Source of the DNA: Stenotrophomonas daejeonensis
GTDB taxonomy: Bacteria > Pseudomonadota > Gammaproteobacteria > Xanthomonadales > Xanthomonadaceae
DNA length: 64,000 bases
Reading direction: 5' to 3'
Assembly (NCBI RefSeq): GCF_001431505.1
Contig: NZ_LDJP01000010.1
Location: 62,001 to 126,000, forward strand
The notes beneath the pieces are model-generated. The model was not told where the DNA came from and did no database searches. It was given only the letters and a program-made list of their open reading frames with translations. Positions 10,818 to 21,418 of the stretch are shown piece after piece; the first letter of the stretch is position 1; the number at the start of each line of letters is the position of its first letter. The translations under genes were made by a program, and so were the position numbers.

Positions 10818-12212
10818 ATGAACAGACACACCACCCAAATGGTCCGTCGCCCACTTGCCGCCGCGTTGTTCGTGGCGTTGCTTGCGCCGGGCATGGCCTT
10901 GGCCGACACGGCGAAGGAAAAGGCGCTGGAGGCCCGCGTGGCCGAACTGGAGCGGCAGGTACAACTGCTGCTGACCACCCAGCAGCAGCAACAGGGCAGC
11001 ATCGCCCAGACGCAGAGCGAAGTGCAGCAGGCACGCGCCGAGCAGGCAGCCATCGCCGCGGCCGCACCGGCGCTGCCGGCCGGCAAGCAGCCGATCCAGG
11101 CCACCAGCATCACCCCCGGCGCGGCGCCGGGCACCACCTTCAAGTTCGGCGGCTTCATCAAGGCCGACTTCCTCGCCACCCGCACCGGCGACGGCCAGCT
11201 GGCCGACGACGCCACCGGCCGCGCCCTGTACCTGCCCGGGCAGACCCCGGTGCACGGCGCCGGCGGCTCGGGCCAGGCCTCGGACGTGGACTACAACGCG
11301 CACGCCAAGTTCTCGCGCTTCAACCTCGGCGTGGACCACGTCACCGAGGGCGGCGACAAGGCCGGCGCGATGGTGGAGATGGACTTCTTCGGCAACGCGC
11401 TGGGCAACCAGAGCGCCACCAACACCTACGGCGTCACCCTGCGCCACGCCTACATGTACTGGAACAACTGGCTGGCCGGCCAGACCTGGTCCAACTTCAT
11501 GGACGTGGCCGCGCTGCCCGAGGCGGTGGATTTCGTCGGCCCCACCGACGGCGTGATCTTCGTGCGCCAGACGCAGGTGCGCTACACCAACGGCGGCTTC
11601 AGCGTGGCGCTGGAAAACCCGGAAACCACGCTGGTCGGCGCGGCCAATTCCGACCGCGGCGCGCTGCCCGACCTGACCGCGCGCTACGGCTGGAAGGGCG
11701 ACTGGGGCACGTTCGGCGTGGCCGGCCTGCTGCGCCAGCTGAAGGTGGACAACCAGGCCACCGGTGCCGACGCCAGCAAGATGGCCGGCGGCCTGACCCT
11801 GGGCGGCAAGTGGGTGATGGGCGGCAGCGACAGCCTGCATTACCAGCTCACCGGCGGCGAGGGCATTTCCCGCTACATCGGCCTGGGCATCACCGGCGAC
11901 AGCGCCTACGACGCCATCCGCGACGAACTGGACCCGACCGGGGTGGTCGCCGCCTACGTCGGCTGGCGCCATGCGTTCACGCCGAAGCTGCGCACCAACC
12001 TGATCTACGCGCGCAGCGACTACGACAACAACGCCGCGCTGACCGGCAACCTGGTGACCAAGAGCGTGCAGTCGATCCGCGGCAACGTGTTCTACACGCC
12101 GATGCCCAAGGTCGATATCGGCGCCGAGCTGATGTACGGCGTGCGCGAGATCGAGGACGGCCGCAAGGGCGACATCAGCCGCCTGCAGTTCACCACCAAG
12201 TACAGCTTCTGA
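10818..12212 (+). CDS. DcaP-like trimeric outer-membrane porin
   Basis: A 464-residue exported protein: signal peptide to about 29 (LLAPGMALA), a coiled-coil stretch ([17 protein letters not shown], then Gln-rich) at about 33-75, a linker, then a beta-barrel domain beginning [20 protein letters not shown] and ending in a C-terminal Phe (TTKYSF), the outer-membrane assembly signal. This layout is that of the DcaP family, whose characterised members admit dicarboxylates and other organic acids. The ATG at 10818 has GGAGAGAG about nine bases upstream. Its position in front of the DUF485-actP pair suggests that it lets acetate or other carboxylates across the outer membrane. Confidence 0.85.
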   Translation: MNRHTTQMVRRPLAAALFVALLAPGMALADTAKEKALEARVAELERQVQLLLTTQQQQQGSIAQTQSEVQQARAEQAAIAAAAPALPAGKQPIQATSITPGAAPGTTFKFGGFIKADFLATRTGDGQLADDATGRALYLPGQTPVHGAGGSGQASDVDYNAHAKFSRFNLGVDHVTEGGDKAGAMVEMDFFGNALGNQSATNTYGVTLRHAYMYWNNWLAGQTWSNFMDVAALPEAVDFVGPTDGVIFVRQTQVRYTNGGFSVALENPETTLVGAANSDRGALPDLTARYGWKGDWGTFGVAGLLRQLKVDNQATGADASKMAGGLTLGGKWVMGGSDSLHYQLTGGEGISRYIGLGITGDSAYDAIRDELDPTGVVAAYVGWRHAFTPKLRTNLIYARSDYDNNAALTGNLVTKSVQSIRGNVFYTPMPKVDIGAELMYGVREIEDGRKGDISRLQFTTKYSF

Positions 12213-12354
12213 CGCATCCGCCGCCGGCGCCCCCGCGGCGCCGGCGTTGCAGCACCTCCCTACCCCCACGGGGAGCACTTCATGCCGCCGCCCGCGCACG
12301 CGTTGCGCCGTGACGGCCCGTTTCCAACGACTGTTCCTGTTCGGAGGACCCCGA

Positions 12355-12672
12355 ATGAATGCTTCCACCGACCCCCGCGTCGAGCGGATCGCCAACCACC
12401 CGGCCTACCAGCGCCTGCGCCGCAGCCGCAACCGCCTGGGCTGGGTGCTGACCGTGCTGATGCTGCTGGCCTACTACGGCTACATCGGCCTGATCGCCTT
12501 CGACAAGGCGTTCCTGGCCACCCCGCTCTCCGCCGGCAGCATGACCACCATCGGCATCCCGATCGCGATCGGGTTGATGGTGTTCACCATCGCCATCACC
12601 GGCATCTACGTGCGCCGCGCCAACAAGGAGTTCGACCAGTTGACCCACCAGATCGTGGAGGACGTGCAATGA
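12355..12672 (+). CDS. DUF485 inner-membrane protein (YjcH-like)
   Basis: A 105-residue protein with two membrane helices (about 35-55 and 65-88) typical of DUF485/YjcH. It almost always precedes actP, and here its stop codon overlaps the actP start in an ATGA junction, so the two are translated together. Its exact role is unknown, but it is thought to support the acetate permease. The ATG at 12355 follows a good GGAGGA site and starts the conserved part; an upstream in-frame start would add unconserved residues. Confidence 0.88.
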   Translation: MNASTDPRVERIANHPAYQRLRRSRNRLGWVLTVLMLLAYYGYIGLIAFDKAFLATPLSAGSMTTIGIPIAIGLMVFTIAITGIYVRRANKEFDQLTHQIVEDVQ

Positions 12673-14393
12673 GCCGCTCCCCCCTGCTCCGCTCCGGCGC
12701 ACTGCTGGCCCTGCTCGCCGCCAGCGGCGCCGCGCTGGCGGCCGGCGGCGACATCGGCCAGACCGTGCGCCAGCCGACCAACTGGACCGCGATCATCATG
12801 TTCGCCGCGTTCGTGTTGGCCACCCTGGGCATCACCAAGTGGGCCGCCACGCGCACCAAGTCGGCGTCGGACTTCTACACCGCCGGCGGCGGCATCACCG
12901 GCTTCCAGAACGGCCTGGCGATCGCCGGCGACTACATGAGCGCGGCCTCGTTCCTGGGCATCACCGCGGCGGTGATGACCAACGGCTACGACGGCCTGAT
13001 CTACGCCATCGGCTTCCTCGTCGGCTGGCCGATCCTGACCTTCCTGATGGCCGAGCGGCTGCGCAACCTCGGCCGCTTCACCTTCGCCGACGTCGCCGGC
13101 TACCGCTTCCAGCCCAAGCCCATCCGCCTGTTCGCCGCCTCCGGCACGCTGGTGGTGGTGCTGTTCTACCTGATCGCGCAGATGGTCGGCGCCGGCGCGC
13201 TGATCAAGCTGCTGTTCGGCCTGGACTACTGGATCGCGGTGGTGCTGGTCGGCGTGCTGATGATGGTCTACGTGCTGTTCGGCGGCATGACCGCGACCAC
13301 CTGGGTGCAGATCATCAAGGCCTGCCTGCTGCTGTTCGGCGTGACCTTCATGGCGCTGATGGTGATGTGGAAGTTCGGCTTCAGCTTCGAGAAGCTGTTC
13401 GCCACCGCGGTGCAGATCAAGACCCAGATCGCGGCCAACGCCGGCAAGGAGGCGGGCGAGGCGGCCAGCGCCGGCCTGTCGATCATGGGCCCGGGCGGCT
13501 TCGTCAAGGACCCGATCTCGGCAATCTCCTTCGGCATGGCGCTGATGTTCGGCACCGCCGGCCTGCCGCACATCCTGATGCGCTTCTTCACCGTCCCCGA
13601 TGCCAAGCAGGCGCGCAAGTCGGTGTTCTGGGCCACCACCTGGATCGGCTACTTCTACATCCTGATCTTCATCATCGGCTTCGGCGCCATCGCCCTGGTG
13701 CTGAGCAACCCGGCCTACGCCGACCCGGCCACCGGCGCCATCCAGGGCGGGCCGAACATGGCCGCGGTGCTGGTCGGCAAGGCGGTGGGCGGCAACATCT
13801 TCATGGGCTTCATCTCCGCGGTGGCCTTCGCCACCATCCTGGCGGTGGTCGCCGGCCTGACCCTGTCCGGCGCATCGGCGGTGTCGCACGACCTGTACGC
13901 GACGATGATCATGAAGGGCAAGCCGCCGGCAGGCTCGGAGCTGCGCGTGTCGCGCATCACCACCGTGGCGCTGGGCGTGATCGCGGTGCTGCTGGGCATC
14001 GCCTTCGAGAAGCAGAACGTGGCCTTCATGGTGTCGCTGGCCTTCGCCATCGCCGCCTCGGCCAACTTCCCGGTGCTGTTCCTGTCGCTGCTGTGGAAGG
14101 ACTGCACCACCCGCGGCGCGGTGATCGGCGGCTTCCTCGGCCTGGCCTCGTCGCTGGTGCTGACCCTGCTGTCGCCGTCGGTATGGGAAGCCACGTTGGG
14201 CAACCCGGCCGGCAGCGCGCCGTTCCCGTACACCAGCCCGGCGCTGTTCTCGATGACCTTGGCCTTCGTCGCCATCTGGCTGTTCTCGATCACCGACAAG
14301 AGCCGCAACGCGCAGGCCGAACGCGCCGCCTACCCGGCGCAGCAGGTGCGCGCCGAAACCGGCATCGGTGCCAGCAAGGCGTCCGGGCACTGA
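12669..14393 (+). CDS. actP: Cation/acetate symporter ActP
   Basis: A 574-residue solute:sodium symporter with an N-terminal signal-like helix and about 13 membrane segments. Family landmarks include [33 protein letters not shown] and [12 protein letters not shown], all characteristic of ActP rather than of proline or pantothenate carriers. It imports acetate and related short acids with a cation, feeding Acs. It overlaps the DUF485 gene by four bases and is followed by a strong hairpin (14416-14444) that separates it from the convergent AraC regulator. Confidence 0.94.
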   Translation: MSRSPLLRSGALLALLAASGAALAAGGDIGQTVRQPTNWTAIIMFAAFVLATLGITKWAATRTKSASDFYTAGGGITGFQNGLAIAGDYMSAASFLGITAAVMTNGYDGLIYAIGFLVGWPILTFLMAERLRNLGRFTFADVAGYRFQPKPIRLFAASGTLVVVLFYLIAQMVGAGALIKLLFGLDYWIAVVLVGVLMMVYVLFGGMTATTWVQIIKACLLLFGVTFMALMVMWKFGFSFEKLFATAVQIKTQIAANAGKEAGEAASAGLSIMGPGGFVKDPISAISFGMALMFGTAGLPHILMRFFTVPDAKQARKSVFWATTWIGYFYILIFIIGFGAIALVLSNPAYADPATGAIQGGPNMAAVLVGKAVGGNIFMGFISAVAFATILAVVAGLTLSGASAVSHDLYATMIMKGKPPAGSELRVSRITTVALGVIAVLLGIAFEKQNVAFMVSLAFAIAASANFPVLFLSLLWKDCTTRGAVIGGFLGLASSLVLTLLSPSVWEATLGNPAGSAPFPYTSPALFSMTLAFVAIWLFSITDKSRNAQAERAAYPAQQVRAETGIGASKASGH

Positions 14394-14415
14394 ACCCGGC
14401 CACCGCATGACGACG

Positions 14416-14444
14416 GGAAACGCCGGCCATTGGCCGGCGTTTCC
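14416..14444. terminator. Bidirectional intrinsic terminator between actP and araC-type gene
   Basis: A 13-base perfect stem (GGAAACGCCGGCC facing GGCCGGCGTTTCC) with a three-base loop sits between two convergent genes. Short A- and T-rich flanks (AAA inside the left arm, TTTC after the right arm) fit a rho-independent terminator usable from both directions. Confidence 0.8.
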
Positions 14445-14446
14445 TT

Positions 14447-15175
14447 TCATGGCGCCGGGTCGACGCCGTCGAACACGCCGTCCAGGCCACGGTATTCGCT
14501 GGGAGTCATGCCCACGGTGGCCTTGAACTGGCGCGCGAACGCGCTCTGGTCGCTGAAGCCGCAGCACTGGCCGATGCCGGCGATGCTGCCGTCGCCGCGC
14601 AGCAGGCGCATCGCCATCTCGATGCGCAGCTTGATCAGGTATTGCTGCGGGGTGACCTGGAACACGTGGCGGAAGTGGCGTTCCAGCTGTGCCAGCGAGA
14701 TGCCGGCCAGCTCGGCCAGCTGCGGGGTGCGCGGGTTCTCGCCGGAATGCTCCTGCATGTAGTTCACCACCCGTTCGAGCTGGGCATAGGCGGAGTGCCG
14801 GCTGTTGGGCCGGCCGAGGTCGCGCGACACACCGATCAGGCCGGTGATGCGGCCATCGTCGAACAACGGCCGCTTCAGCGTCAGGCACCAGCCGGGGCGG
14901 CGGTTCGGGTACAGGTGCACTTCCAGCCGGTCGGCGATGGGCGTGCCGGCCAGCACCTGCCGGTCCTGCTGCAGGTAGCGGTTGCCCAGCGGCGGCGGGA
15001 ACACCTCCAGCGGCGAGCGGCCGATCACCTCGCCACGCCGCTTCCTGCCCAGCCGCTGCACCAGGGTGACGTTGCAGTGCGTGTAGCGGCCCTCGCGGTC
15101 CTTGACGAAGAACACGGTGTCGGGCAACGCGTCGAACAGGTGCTGCACTTCGCTGGAAGAATGCTGTGCGTCCAT
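14447..15175 (-). CDS. PAS-domain AraC-family regulator of hydroxyproline use
   Basis: A 242-residue protein with an N-terminal PAS sensor domain (DALPDTVFFVKDREGRY at about 15-30, and FDDGRITGLIGVSRDLG) and a C-terminal AraC/XylS DNA-binding domain with two helix-turn-helix units (LAELAGISLAQLERHFRHVF and GFSDQSAFARQFKATVG). It diverges from the hydroxyproline epimerase operon across about 150 bases, the usual arrangement for a local activator, so it probably senses hydroxyproline or a breakdown intermediate. The start at 15175 begins the PAS domain; longer open frame upstream runs over the promoter and is not used. Confidence 0.85.
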   Translation of the reverse strand: MDAQHSSSEVQHLFDALPDTVFFVKDREGRYTHCNVTLVQRLGRKRRGEVIGRSPLEVFPPPLGNRYLQQDRQVLAGTPIADRLEVHLYPNRRPGWCLTLKRPLFDDGRITGLIGVSRDLGRPNSRHSAYAQLERVVNYMQEHSGENPRTPQLAELAGISLAQLERHFRHVFQVTPQQYLIKLRIEMAMRLLRGDGSIAGIGQCCGFSDQSAFARQFKATVGMTPSEYRGLDGVFDGVDPAP

Positions 15176-15325
15176 TGGCGTCGTCCTCGCGCTGGCGGCC
15201 GTCGGCGTGGCTGCGGCCGATGCTAGCGCATGCCTCCGGGCGCAGACGGCGTTGTGCCGACTTCCGCATCGGTACGGCGGCGCGGCCGCTATTCGGCCCC
15301 GCGGCGGCGGTGGGAGCATGGCCGC

Positions 15326-16270
15326 ATGCACCGGATAGACGTCATCGATTCGCATACCGCGGGCGAACCCACGCGGGTCGTACTCGGCGGGTTCCCCGAC
15401 CTCGGCGGCGGCAGCCTGCGCCAGCGCCGCGAGCGGCTGCTGCGCGATTTCGACCCGTGGCGCGCGGCACTGGCCTGCGAGCCGCGCGGCTCGGACACAA
15501 TGGTCGGCGCGCTGCTGCTGCCCGCCGACGACCCCGCGGCCTGCACCGGGGTGATCTTCTTCAACAACGTCGGCTGCCTGGGCATGTGCGGCCACGGCAC
15601 CATCGGCGTGGTTCGCACGCTGGCCGAGCTGGGTCGCATCGGCCCGGGCGCGCACCGCATCGAGACGCCGGTGGGCACGGTCGGCGTGGAGCTGTTCGAC
15701 GATGGCCAGGTGGCGGTGGACAACGTCGAGAGCTGGCGCCACCGGCACGACGTCGCGGTCGAAGTGCCCGGCCACGGCACGGTGCGCGGCGACGTGGCCT
15801 GGGGCGGCAACTGGTTCTTCATCACCGGCACCGCGCCGTGCGCGCTCACCCTGGACAACCAGCGCCCGCTCACCGCCTATGCCGAAGCGATACGGCAGGC
15901 ATTGGAGCGCGATGGCATCGCCGGTGCCGACGGCGCCATCGACCATGTGGAGATCAACGCGATCGCGCCGGACGGCAGCGGCCAGGCGCGCAACTTCGTG
16001 TTGTGCCCGGGCCTGGCCTACGACCGCTCGCCCTGCGGCACCGGCACCAGCGCGAAGCTGGCCTGCCTGGCCGCCGACGGCACACTGGCCGAAGGCGTGC
16101 CGTGGGTGCAGCAGGGCATCCTCGGCAGCCGTTTCGAGGCGTCGTACCGGCGCGGCGGGCGCGGCATCCTGCCGCGCATCGTCGGCCAGGCCTGGATCAC
16201 CGCGCGCGCGACCCTGCTGATCGACCCGGCCGATCCCTTCGCCTGGGGCATCGGCGGCAGCCGGCCGTGA
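15326..16270 (+). CDS. lhpA: 4-hydroxyproline 2-epimerase
   Basis: A 314-residue proline-racemase-family enzyme that inverts trans-4-hydroxy-L-proline to cis-4-hydroxy-D-proline, the first step of bacterial hydroxyproline breakdown. Both catalytic cysteines are present, Cys88 in GMCGHGTIG and Cys237 in [10 protein letters not shown]; this pair separates epimerases from trans-3-hydroxyproline dehydratases, which lack one of them. The opening [16 protein letters not shown] is typical. The ATG at 15326 follows GGGAG. It is the first gene of a run in which stops and starts overlap, shared with the dehydrogenase, deaminase and aldehyde dehydrogenase of the same pathway. Confidence 0.93.
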   Translation: MHRIDVIDSHTAGEPTRVVLGGFPDLGGGSLRQRRERLLRDFDPWRAALACEPRGSDTMVGALLLPADDPAACTGVIFFNNVGCLGMCGHGTIGVVRTLAELGRIGPGAHRIETPVGTVGVELFDDGQVAVDNVESWRHRHDVAVEVPGHGTVRGDVAWGGNWFFITGTAPCALTLDNQRPLTAYAEAIRQALERDGIAGADGAIDHVEINAIAPDGSGQARNFVLCPGLAYDRSPCGTGTSAKLACLAADGTLAEGVPWVQQGILGSRFEASYRRGGRGILPRIVGQAWITARATLLIDPADPFAWGIGGSRP

Positions 16271-17385
16271 TCCACCGCAGCCGCCACGACCTGATCGTCA
16301 TCGGCGCCGGCATCGTCGGCGCCGCCTGCGTCGAGGCCGCGGTCGCGGCCGGGCTGCGGGTGGCGCTGGTCGAAGCCGGCGCCATCGGCGGTGGCGCCAG
16401 CGCCGCGGCGATGGGGCACCTGGTGGCGATGGACGGCGACCCGCACGAACTGGCGCTGTGCGCGCATTCGCTGCGGCTGTGGCAGCGCTGGGCGGGCTGG
16501 CCGGAAAGCGAGTACCGGCGCTGCGGCACCTTGTGGGTCGCGCGCGAGGAAGGCGAACTGCAAGGCATCGGCGCGCGCATCGACGCGCTGGCGGCGGCCG
16601 GCGTGCAGGCCGAGGCCGTGGATGCGGCTGGCCTGTACGCGCTGGAACCGCAGCTCGCCCCCGGCATGCGCGGCGGCATGCACGTGCCCGGCGACGCCGT
16701 GGCATACCCGCCGCGCGTGGCATGGCGACTGGTCCGCGAGGCGCAGCAGGCCGGGGCCAAGGTGTTCGCCGGCAGCCGCGCCGAAACGCTGGTCGATGGC
16801 GGCGTGCGCCTGGCCGACGGCCGCGTGTTGTCCGGGCCGGTGCTGGTCGCCACCGGCGCGGCCCTGCCGCAGCTGCTGCCGGAACTGCCGATGCGCGCGC
16901 GCAAGGGCCAGCTGCTCGTCACCGAGCGCCACGCGCCGCTGCTGCGCCACCAGCTGATCGAGATGGGCTACGCCGCGGCCGCGCACGGCAGCGACGCGGC
17001 CAGCGTGTCGTTCAACGTGCAGCCGCGCCCCAACGGCCAGTTGCTGATCGGTTCCTCGCGCGAGTACGGCGCCGCCGGCACGGACATCTCCCTGCCGCTG
17101 CTGCGGCGCATGCTGCAACGGGCCATCGCCTTCGTGCCGGCGCTGCGCGAAGTCCGCGCACTGCGCAGCTGGTGCGGTTTCCGCCCGGCCACCGCCGACG
17201 GCCTGCCCTACCTGGGCGCGGTACCCGGCCGCCGCGACGTATGGGTGGCCGCCGGCCACGAGGGCCTTGGCATCACCGCCGCGCCGGGCAGTGCGCAGTT
17301 GGTGATCGATGCCTTCCTCGGCCGCGCACCGGCACTGCCGTTGGCACCCTACCTGCCGCAGCGGGCAATGCGGGGCGGCGCATGA
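16267..17385 (+). CDS. FAD-dependent D-hydroxyproline dehydrogenase, catalytic subunit
   Basis: A 372-residue DAO-family flavoprotein. The N-terminal dinucleotide-binding motif is [19 protein letters not shown], and the C-terminal part has [17 protein letters not shown] and [18 protein letters not shown], the signature of D-amino-acid or sarcosine-type dehydrogenases. It oxidises cis-4-hydroxy-D-proline to pyrroline-4-hydroxy-2-carboxylate, most likely in complex with the two following gene products. It starts with GTG inside the stop of the epimerase gene (GTGA overlap) and ends in an ATGA overlap with the ferredoxin-like gene, so the four proteins are translationally coupled. Confidence 0.88.
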   Translation: MIHRSRHDLIVIGAGIVGAACVEAAVAAGLRVALVEAGAIGGGASAAAMGHLVAMDGDPHELALCAHSLRLWQRWAGWPESEYRRCGTLWVAREEGELQGIGARIDALAAAGVQAEAVDAAGLYALEPQLAPGMRGGMHVPGDAVAYPPRVAWRLVREAQQAGAKVFAGSRAETLVDGGVRLADGRVLSGPVLVATGAALPQLLPELPMRARKGQLLVTERHAPLLRHQLIEMGYAAAAHGSDAASVSFNVQPRPNGQLLIGSSREYGAAGTDISLPLLRRMLQRAIAFVPALREVRALRSWCGFRPATADGLPYLGAVPGRRDVWVAAGHEGLGITAAPGSAQLVIDAFLGRAPALPLAPYLPQRAMRGGA

Positions 17386-17624
17386 ACACCATCGCGCTGC
17401 TGGTCGATGGCCTGCGCGTGGAGGTGCCCGAAGGCGCCACCGTGGCTGCCGCGGTCGCCCGCAGCGGCCACGCTTTCCGCCGTTCCAGCGGCGGCGAGCC
17501 GCGCGCACCGCTGTGCGGCATGGGCGCGTGCTTCGAATGCCGGGTCAGCATCGACCACGTGCCACACCTGCGCGCCTGCATGGTGCTGGCGCGGCCGGGC
17601 ATGCGGGTGGAGACGCAGCAATGA
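17382..17624 (+). CDS. [2Fe-2S] small subunit of the hydroxyproline dehydrogenase
   Basis: An 80-residue ferredoxin-like protein with Cys45, Cys50, Cys53 and Cys66 (LCGMGACFEC, then RACM), the pattern of the small iron-sulfur subunit of HcnA/SoxA-type amino-acid dehydrogenases. It should pass electrons between the two flavin subunits encoded on each side of it. Both ends overlap its neighbours by four bases. Confidence 0.9.
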   Translation: MNTIALLVDGLRVEVPEGATVAAAVARSGHAFRRSSGGEPRAPLCGMGACFECRVSIDHVPHLRACMVLARPGMRVETQQ

Positions 17625-18925
17625 AGCAAAAGCGTTTCGACCTGCTGGTGGTGGGTGCGGGGCCGGCCGGGCTGGCCGCCGCGCATGCGGCGGCCCGGCG
17701 CGGGGCGAAGGTCGGGCTGGTGGACGCGCAACCGCGCGCCGGCGGCCAGGTATGGCGGCACGACCTGCGCTTCGGCGTACCGGCGATGGCGCGGGCGCAG
17801 ATCGACGGCCTGTACGGCGCCGGCATCGAATGGCTGGCCGGGCACGAAATGGTGCTGGCCGACGACCACGTGGTGGTCGCCGCGCATGCCGACGGCGCGG
17901 TGGCGCTGCACTGGCGCACGCTGGTGCTCGCCACCGGCGCGCGCGAACTGCTGCTGCCGTTCCCCGGCTGGACCCTGCCTGGCGTGACCGGCGCCGGCGG
18001 CCTGCAGGCGCTGGCCAAGCAGGGCTGGCCGGTGGCCGGCAAGCGCGTGGTGGTGGCCGGCAGCGGCCCACTGCTGCTGGCGGCGGCGGCCACGCTCCGG
18101 CGCCACGGCGCGCGCGTGCTGGGCATCCACGAACAGGTGCGGGCCGATGCGCTGCACGCCTTCGCACGCAGGCTGTGGCGCTGGCCGGCGCGGCTGGCGC
18201 AGGCGGCGGCGCTGCGCGCGCGCCTGCTCGGCGTGCCCTGGCATACCGGCAGCATGGTGCTGGCGGCGCACGGCGACACCATGCTGCGCGCCATCGAGCT
18301 GGACCGCGGCGATGGCCGCGAACGCATCGACTGCGACCTGCTCGCGGTGGGCTGGGGGCTGGTGCCGAACGTCGAACCGGCACGCCTGCTCGGCTGCGAA
18401 CTGGATACATCGCCGACCCATCCGGTAGTGCGCGCGGACCGACGCCTGTGCAGCAGCCGGCCCGGCATCCACGCCGCCGGCGAGGCGCTCGGCATCGGCG
18501 GGCGCGATTGCGCGCGCATCGAGGGCGCGATGGCGGCCTGCTTCGCGCTGGGCGACGAGCGTGGTGGCGAGGCGCTGCGCGCGCGCCGCGACCATGAGCG
18601 CGCCTATGCCGCATTGCTGCACGAATGCTTTGCCACCAGCGCGCGCGCCCGCGCGCTGGTGGCGCCCGACACACTGGTCTGCCGCTGCGAGGACGTGCCG
18701 TTGTCGGCGGTGCAGGCGCACGCCGACCCGCGCCAGCTGCGGCTGGTCACGCGCTGCGGCATGGGCGCCTGCCAGGGCCGGATCTGCGGCGCCGCGCTGC
18801 GCGAACTGCGGCTGGCTTCGCCGTCCCTCTCCCCCACCGCGGTACGGCCGCCGCTGGCCCCGGTCACGCTGGCGGCACTGGCCGATGATCCCTCCGACGA
18901 ACCCGAACAAGGTACAGACAGATGA
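17621..18925 (+). CDS. NAD(P)/FAD-binding alpha subunit of the hydroxyproline dehydrogenase
   Basis: A 434-residue protein of the HcnB/OoxA class. It begins with FDLLVVGAGPAGLAAAHAAA, has a second nucleotide-binding motif (KRVVVAGSGPLLLAAAATL, about 143-160), and ends with a BFD-like iron-sulfur module (CRCEDVPLSAVQ, then CGMGACQGRICG). With the flavin oxidase and the ferredoxin-like subunit it forms the three-part dehydrogenase found in pseudomonads and xanthomonads, which delivers electrons to the respiratory chain instead of making peroxide. The ATG lies in the stop codon of the upstream gene. Confidence 0.88.
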   Translation: MKQKRFDLLVVGAGPAGLAAAHAAARRGAKVGLVDAQPRAGGQVWRHDLRFGVPAMARAQIDGLYGAGIEWLAGHEMVLADDHVVVAAHADGAVALHWRTLVLATGARELLLPFPGWTLPGVTGAGGLQALAKQGWPVAGKRVVVAGSGPLLLAAAATLRRHGARVLGIHEQVRADALHAFARRLWRWPARLAQAAALRARLLGVPWHTGSMVLAAHGDTMLRAIELDRGDGRERIDCDLLAVGWGLVPNVEPARLLGCELDTSPTHPVVRADRRLCSSRPGIHAAGEALGIGGRDCARIEGAMAACFALGDERGGEALRARRDHERAYAALLHECFATSARARALVAPDTLVCRCEDVPLSAVQAHADPRQLRLVTRCGMGACQGRICGAALRELRLASPSLSPTAVRPPLAPVTLAALADDPSDEPEQGTDR

Positions 18926-19824
18926 GCAATGCAGGTTTCTGGCGCGGCGTGCTGCCGGCCATCACCACGCCCTTCACCGCCGACGGTGCAGTCGACCATG
19001 CGTTCCTGGCCGAGCACGCCAGGCGGCTGGTCGATGCCGGCTGCAGCGGCATCGTGCCGCTGGGCTCGCTCGGCGAAAGCGCCACGCTGGCCTTCGACGA
19101 GAAGATAGCCATCGTGCGCACGCTGGTCGCGGCGGTAGGCGGGCGCGTGCCGGTGGTGGCCGGCATCGCCGCACTGTCCACCGCCGAGGGCATTGCACTG
19201 GCGCAGGCGGTCAAGGATGCCGGCGCCGGCGGGGTGATGGTGCTGCCGCCGTACGTGTACTCCAGCGACCGCCACGAGATGGACGCCTACATCCGCGCCA
19301 TCCTCGCCGCCACCGACCTGCCGGCGCTGCTCTACAACAATCCCATCGCCTACAAGACCGACTTCACCCCCGCGCAGATCGCGCGGTTTGCCGCCGAGTT
19401 CCCGCACGTGCAGGCGGTCAAGGAATCCTCCGGCGACGTGCGCCGCTTTGCCGCCATCCGCGAGCTGATCGGCGACCGCCTGGTGCTGATGGTGGGTATC
19501 GACGACGCCATCGTCGAAGGCATCGCGATGGGCGCCGAGGGCTGGATCGCCGGCACCGTCAACGCTTTCCCGGAAGAAGCCGTGCAGTTGTTCGAGCAGG
19601 CACGCAGCGGTGGCTACGCGGCCGCGCGCGAACTGTACGAGTGGTCGCTGCCGCTGCTGCGGATGGATACGGTTCCCAAGTTCGTGCAGCTGATAAAGCT
19701 GATGCAGGAGCGCGTCGGGTTGGGCAGCGAGCGCGTGCGCGCCCCGCGGCTGGTGGTGGAGGGCACCGAGCGCGAACAGGCGCTGGCGCTGATCGACCAC
19801 GCCATCGCTGCCCGGAGGCGCTGA
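18922..19824 (+). CDS. 1-pyrroline-4-hydroxy-2-carboxylate deaminase (DapA family)
   Basis: A 300-residue member of the dihydrodipicolinate synthase/N-acetylneuraminate lyase superfamily. The Schiff-base Lys167 lies in AVKESSGD and the catalytic Tyr138 in LLYNNPIAYKTDF; the phosphate-loop equivalent is PLGSLGESATL. In hydroxyproline operons this family removes the ring nitrogen of pyrroline-4-hydroxy-2-carboxylate to give 2-ketoglutarate semialdehyde, which fits its place between dehydrogenase and aldehyde dehydrogenase. General dapA is unlikely here because of this context. It overlaps the upstream gene by four bases. Confidence 0.9.
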   Translation: MSNAGFWRGVLPAITTPFTADGAVDHAFLAEHARRLVDAGCSGIVPLGSLGESATLAFDEKIAIVRTLVAAVGGRVPVVAGIAALSTAEGIALAQAVKDAGAGGVMVLPPYVYSSDRHEMDAYIRAILAATDLPALLYNNPIAYKTDFTPAQIARFAAEFPHVQAVKESSGDVRRFAAIRELIGDRLVLMVGIDDAIVEGIAMGAEGWIAGTVNAFPEEAVQLFEQARSGGYAAARELYEWSLPLLRMDTVPKFVQLIKLMQERVGLGSERVRAPRLVVEGTEREQALALIDHAIAARRR

Positions 19825-19825
19825 G

Positions 19826-21418
19826 GTGAATACGGTCGCGCCGTTGCTCATCGCCGGCCAGTGGCAGGCCGCACAGGACGGCACGGGCAGTTTCCGTGCG
19901 TTCGACCCAGCCAGCGGTGAGGCCATCGGGCCGGTGTTCCCGCGCAGCGGCGTGGCCGACGTGGAACAGGCGCTGGCGGCCGCCAGCGCCGCTGCACCCC
20001 AGCTGGCCGCCACCGGCCCGGAATGCATCGCCGCCTTCCTCGACGCTTATGCGGCGGCGCTGGAAGCCGACGCCGAGACGCTGGTGCAGCTGGCGCATGC
20101 GGAAACCGGCTTGCCGGCCACGCCGCGCCTGCGCGGCAACGAACTGCCACGCACCTGCAACCAGCTGCGCCAGGCCGCCGCCGCCACGCGCAACCGCAGC
20201 TGGACCCAACCGGTGATCGACACCGCTGCCGGCCTGCGCACGCACCACGCGCCGCTGGGCAAGCCGGTGCTGGTGTTCGGGCCAAACAACTTCCCGTTCG
20301 CCTTCAATGCCGTGTCCGGTGGCGACTTCGCCGCGGCCATCGCCGCGCGCAACCCGGTCATCGCCAAGGCGCACCCGGCGCACCCGGCCACTAGCCGACG
20401 CCTGGCCGAACATGCGCGGCGCGCCGCCGACACCGCCGGCCTGCCAGCGGCCACGGTGCAGTTGCTGTACGACGTCGAACCGGCACTTGGCCTGCGTCTG
20501 GCCGGTGACGCGCGGCTGGGCGCAATCGCCTTCACCGGCAGCCGCGCAGGCGGGCTGGCCTTGAAACAGGCCGCCGATGCCGCCGGCATTCCCTTCTTCG
20601 GCGAGCTGTCCAGCCTCAACCCGGTGTTCCTGCTGCCCGGTGCGCTGGCCGAGCGCGGGCCGGCGTTGGCCGAGGAGTTCAGCGGCTCGTGCCTGCTCGG
20701 CAGCGGCCAGTTCTGCACCAATCCCGGGCTGGTGATCGTGCCGGAAGGCGCGGCCGGCGATGCCTTCGTCGCCGACGTGCAGGCGCGCTTCGCCGCGACC
20801 GCGCCGCTGCCGCTGTTGTCGCAGGGCGTGCTGGCATCGCTGCGGAAGGCCATCACGGCGCTGCGTGAGGCCGGTGCGCAGCTGCTGTGCGGTGGCGAAG
20901 CGGGCGACACCGGCTTCCGCCATGCACCCACGTTGTTGACGGTTGCCGCGCAGGATTTCCTCGCCAACCCGCAGGGCTTCCAGCACGAGGCCTTCGGCCC
21001 GTGCAGCCTGTTGGTGCGCGTGGCCGATGTCGCGCGGATGCAGGCGCTGGCCGCCACCCTGGAAGGCCAGCTCACCGGCACGCTGTATCGCGCCGCCGAT
21101 GGCAGCGACGACGATGCTTGGCAGGCGCTGGCCGCCACGCTGCGCCCGCGCGTGGGCCGGCTGATCGCCAACCGCATGCCCACCGGCGTGCTGGTCAGCC
21201 CGGCGCAGCAGCATGGCGGCCCATTCCCGGCCTCGACCCAGCCCGGCTTCACCGCCGTCGGCCTGCCGGCGGCGATCCTGCGCTTCACCGCGTTGCAGGC
21301 CTACGACAACGTGCCCGACGCACTGCTGCCGCCCGAACTGCGTGACCGCAACCCCGGTGGCCTGCTGCGCTGCATCGACCGGCAATGGACCACCGCCGAC
21401 ATCGGAGCCGGCGCATGA
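19826..21418 (+). CDS. 2-ketoglutarate semialdehyde dehydrogenase (NADP-type ALDH)
   Basis: A 530-residue aldehyde dehydrogenase. The catalytic Cys297 is in GQFCTNPGL and the general base Glu260 in FFGELSSLNPVF; VFGPNNFPFAFN is the oxyanion and cofactor region typical of the 2,5-dioxovalerate dehydrogenase subfamily. It converts the semialdehyde made by the deaminase into 2-ketoglutarate, joining the TCA cycle. Translation starts at GTG 19826, two bases after the previous stop, with GGAGGCG upstream. It overlaps the M24 peptidase gene by four bases. Confidence 0.92.
   Translation: MNTVAPLLIAGQWQAAQDGTGSFRAFDPASGEAIGPVFPRSGVADVEQALAAASAAAPQLAATGPECIAAFLDAYAAALEADAETLVQLAHAETGLPATPRLRGNELPRTCNQLRQAAAATRNRSWTQPVIDTAAGLRTHHAPLGKPVLVFGPNNFPFAFNAVSGGDFAAAIAARNPVIAKAHPAHPATSRRLAEHARRAADTAGLPAATVQLLYDVEPALGLRLAGDARLGAIAFTGSRAGGLALKQAADAAGIPFFGELSSLNPVFLLPGALAERGPALAEEFSGSCLLGSGQFCTNPGLVIVPEGAAGDAFVADVQARFAATAPLPLLSQGVLASLRKAITALREAGAQLLCGGEAGDTGFRHAPTLLTVAAQDFLANPQGFQHEAFGPCSLLVRVADVARMQALAATLEGQLTGTLYRAADGSDDDAWQALAATLRPRVGRLIANRMPTGVLVSPAQQHGGPFPASTQPGFTAVGLPAAILRFTALQAYDNVPDALLPPELRDRNPGGLLRCIDRQWTTADIGAGA

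Noticed and set aside
18922-19824. Annotation as biosynthetic dapA
   Set aside because: The fold is the same, but the gene overlaps the hydroxyproline dehydrogenase and is followed by the semialdehyde dehydrogenase, which fits the deaminase.
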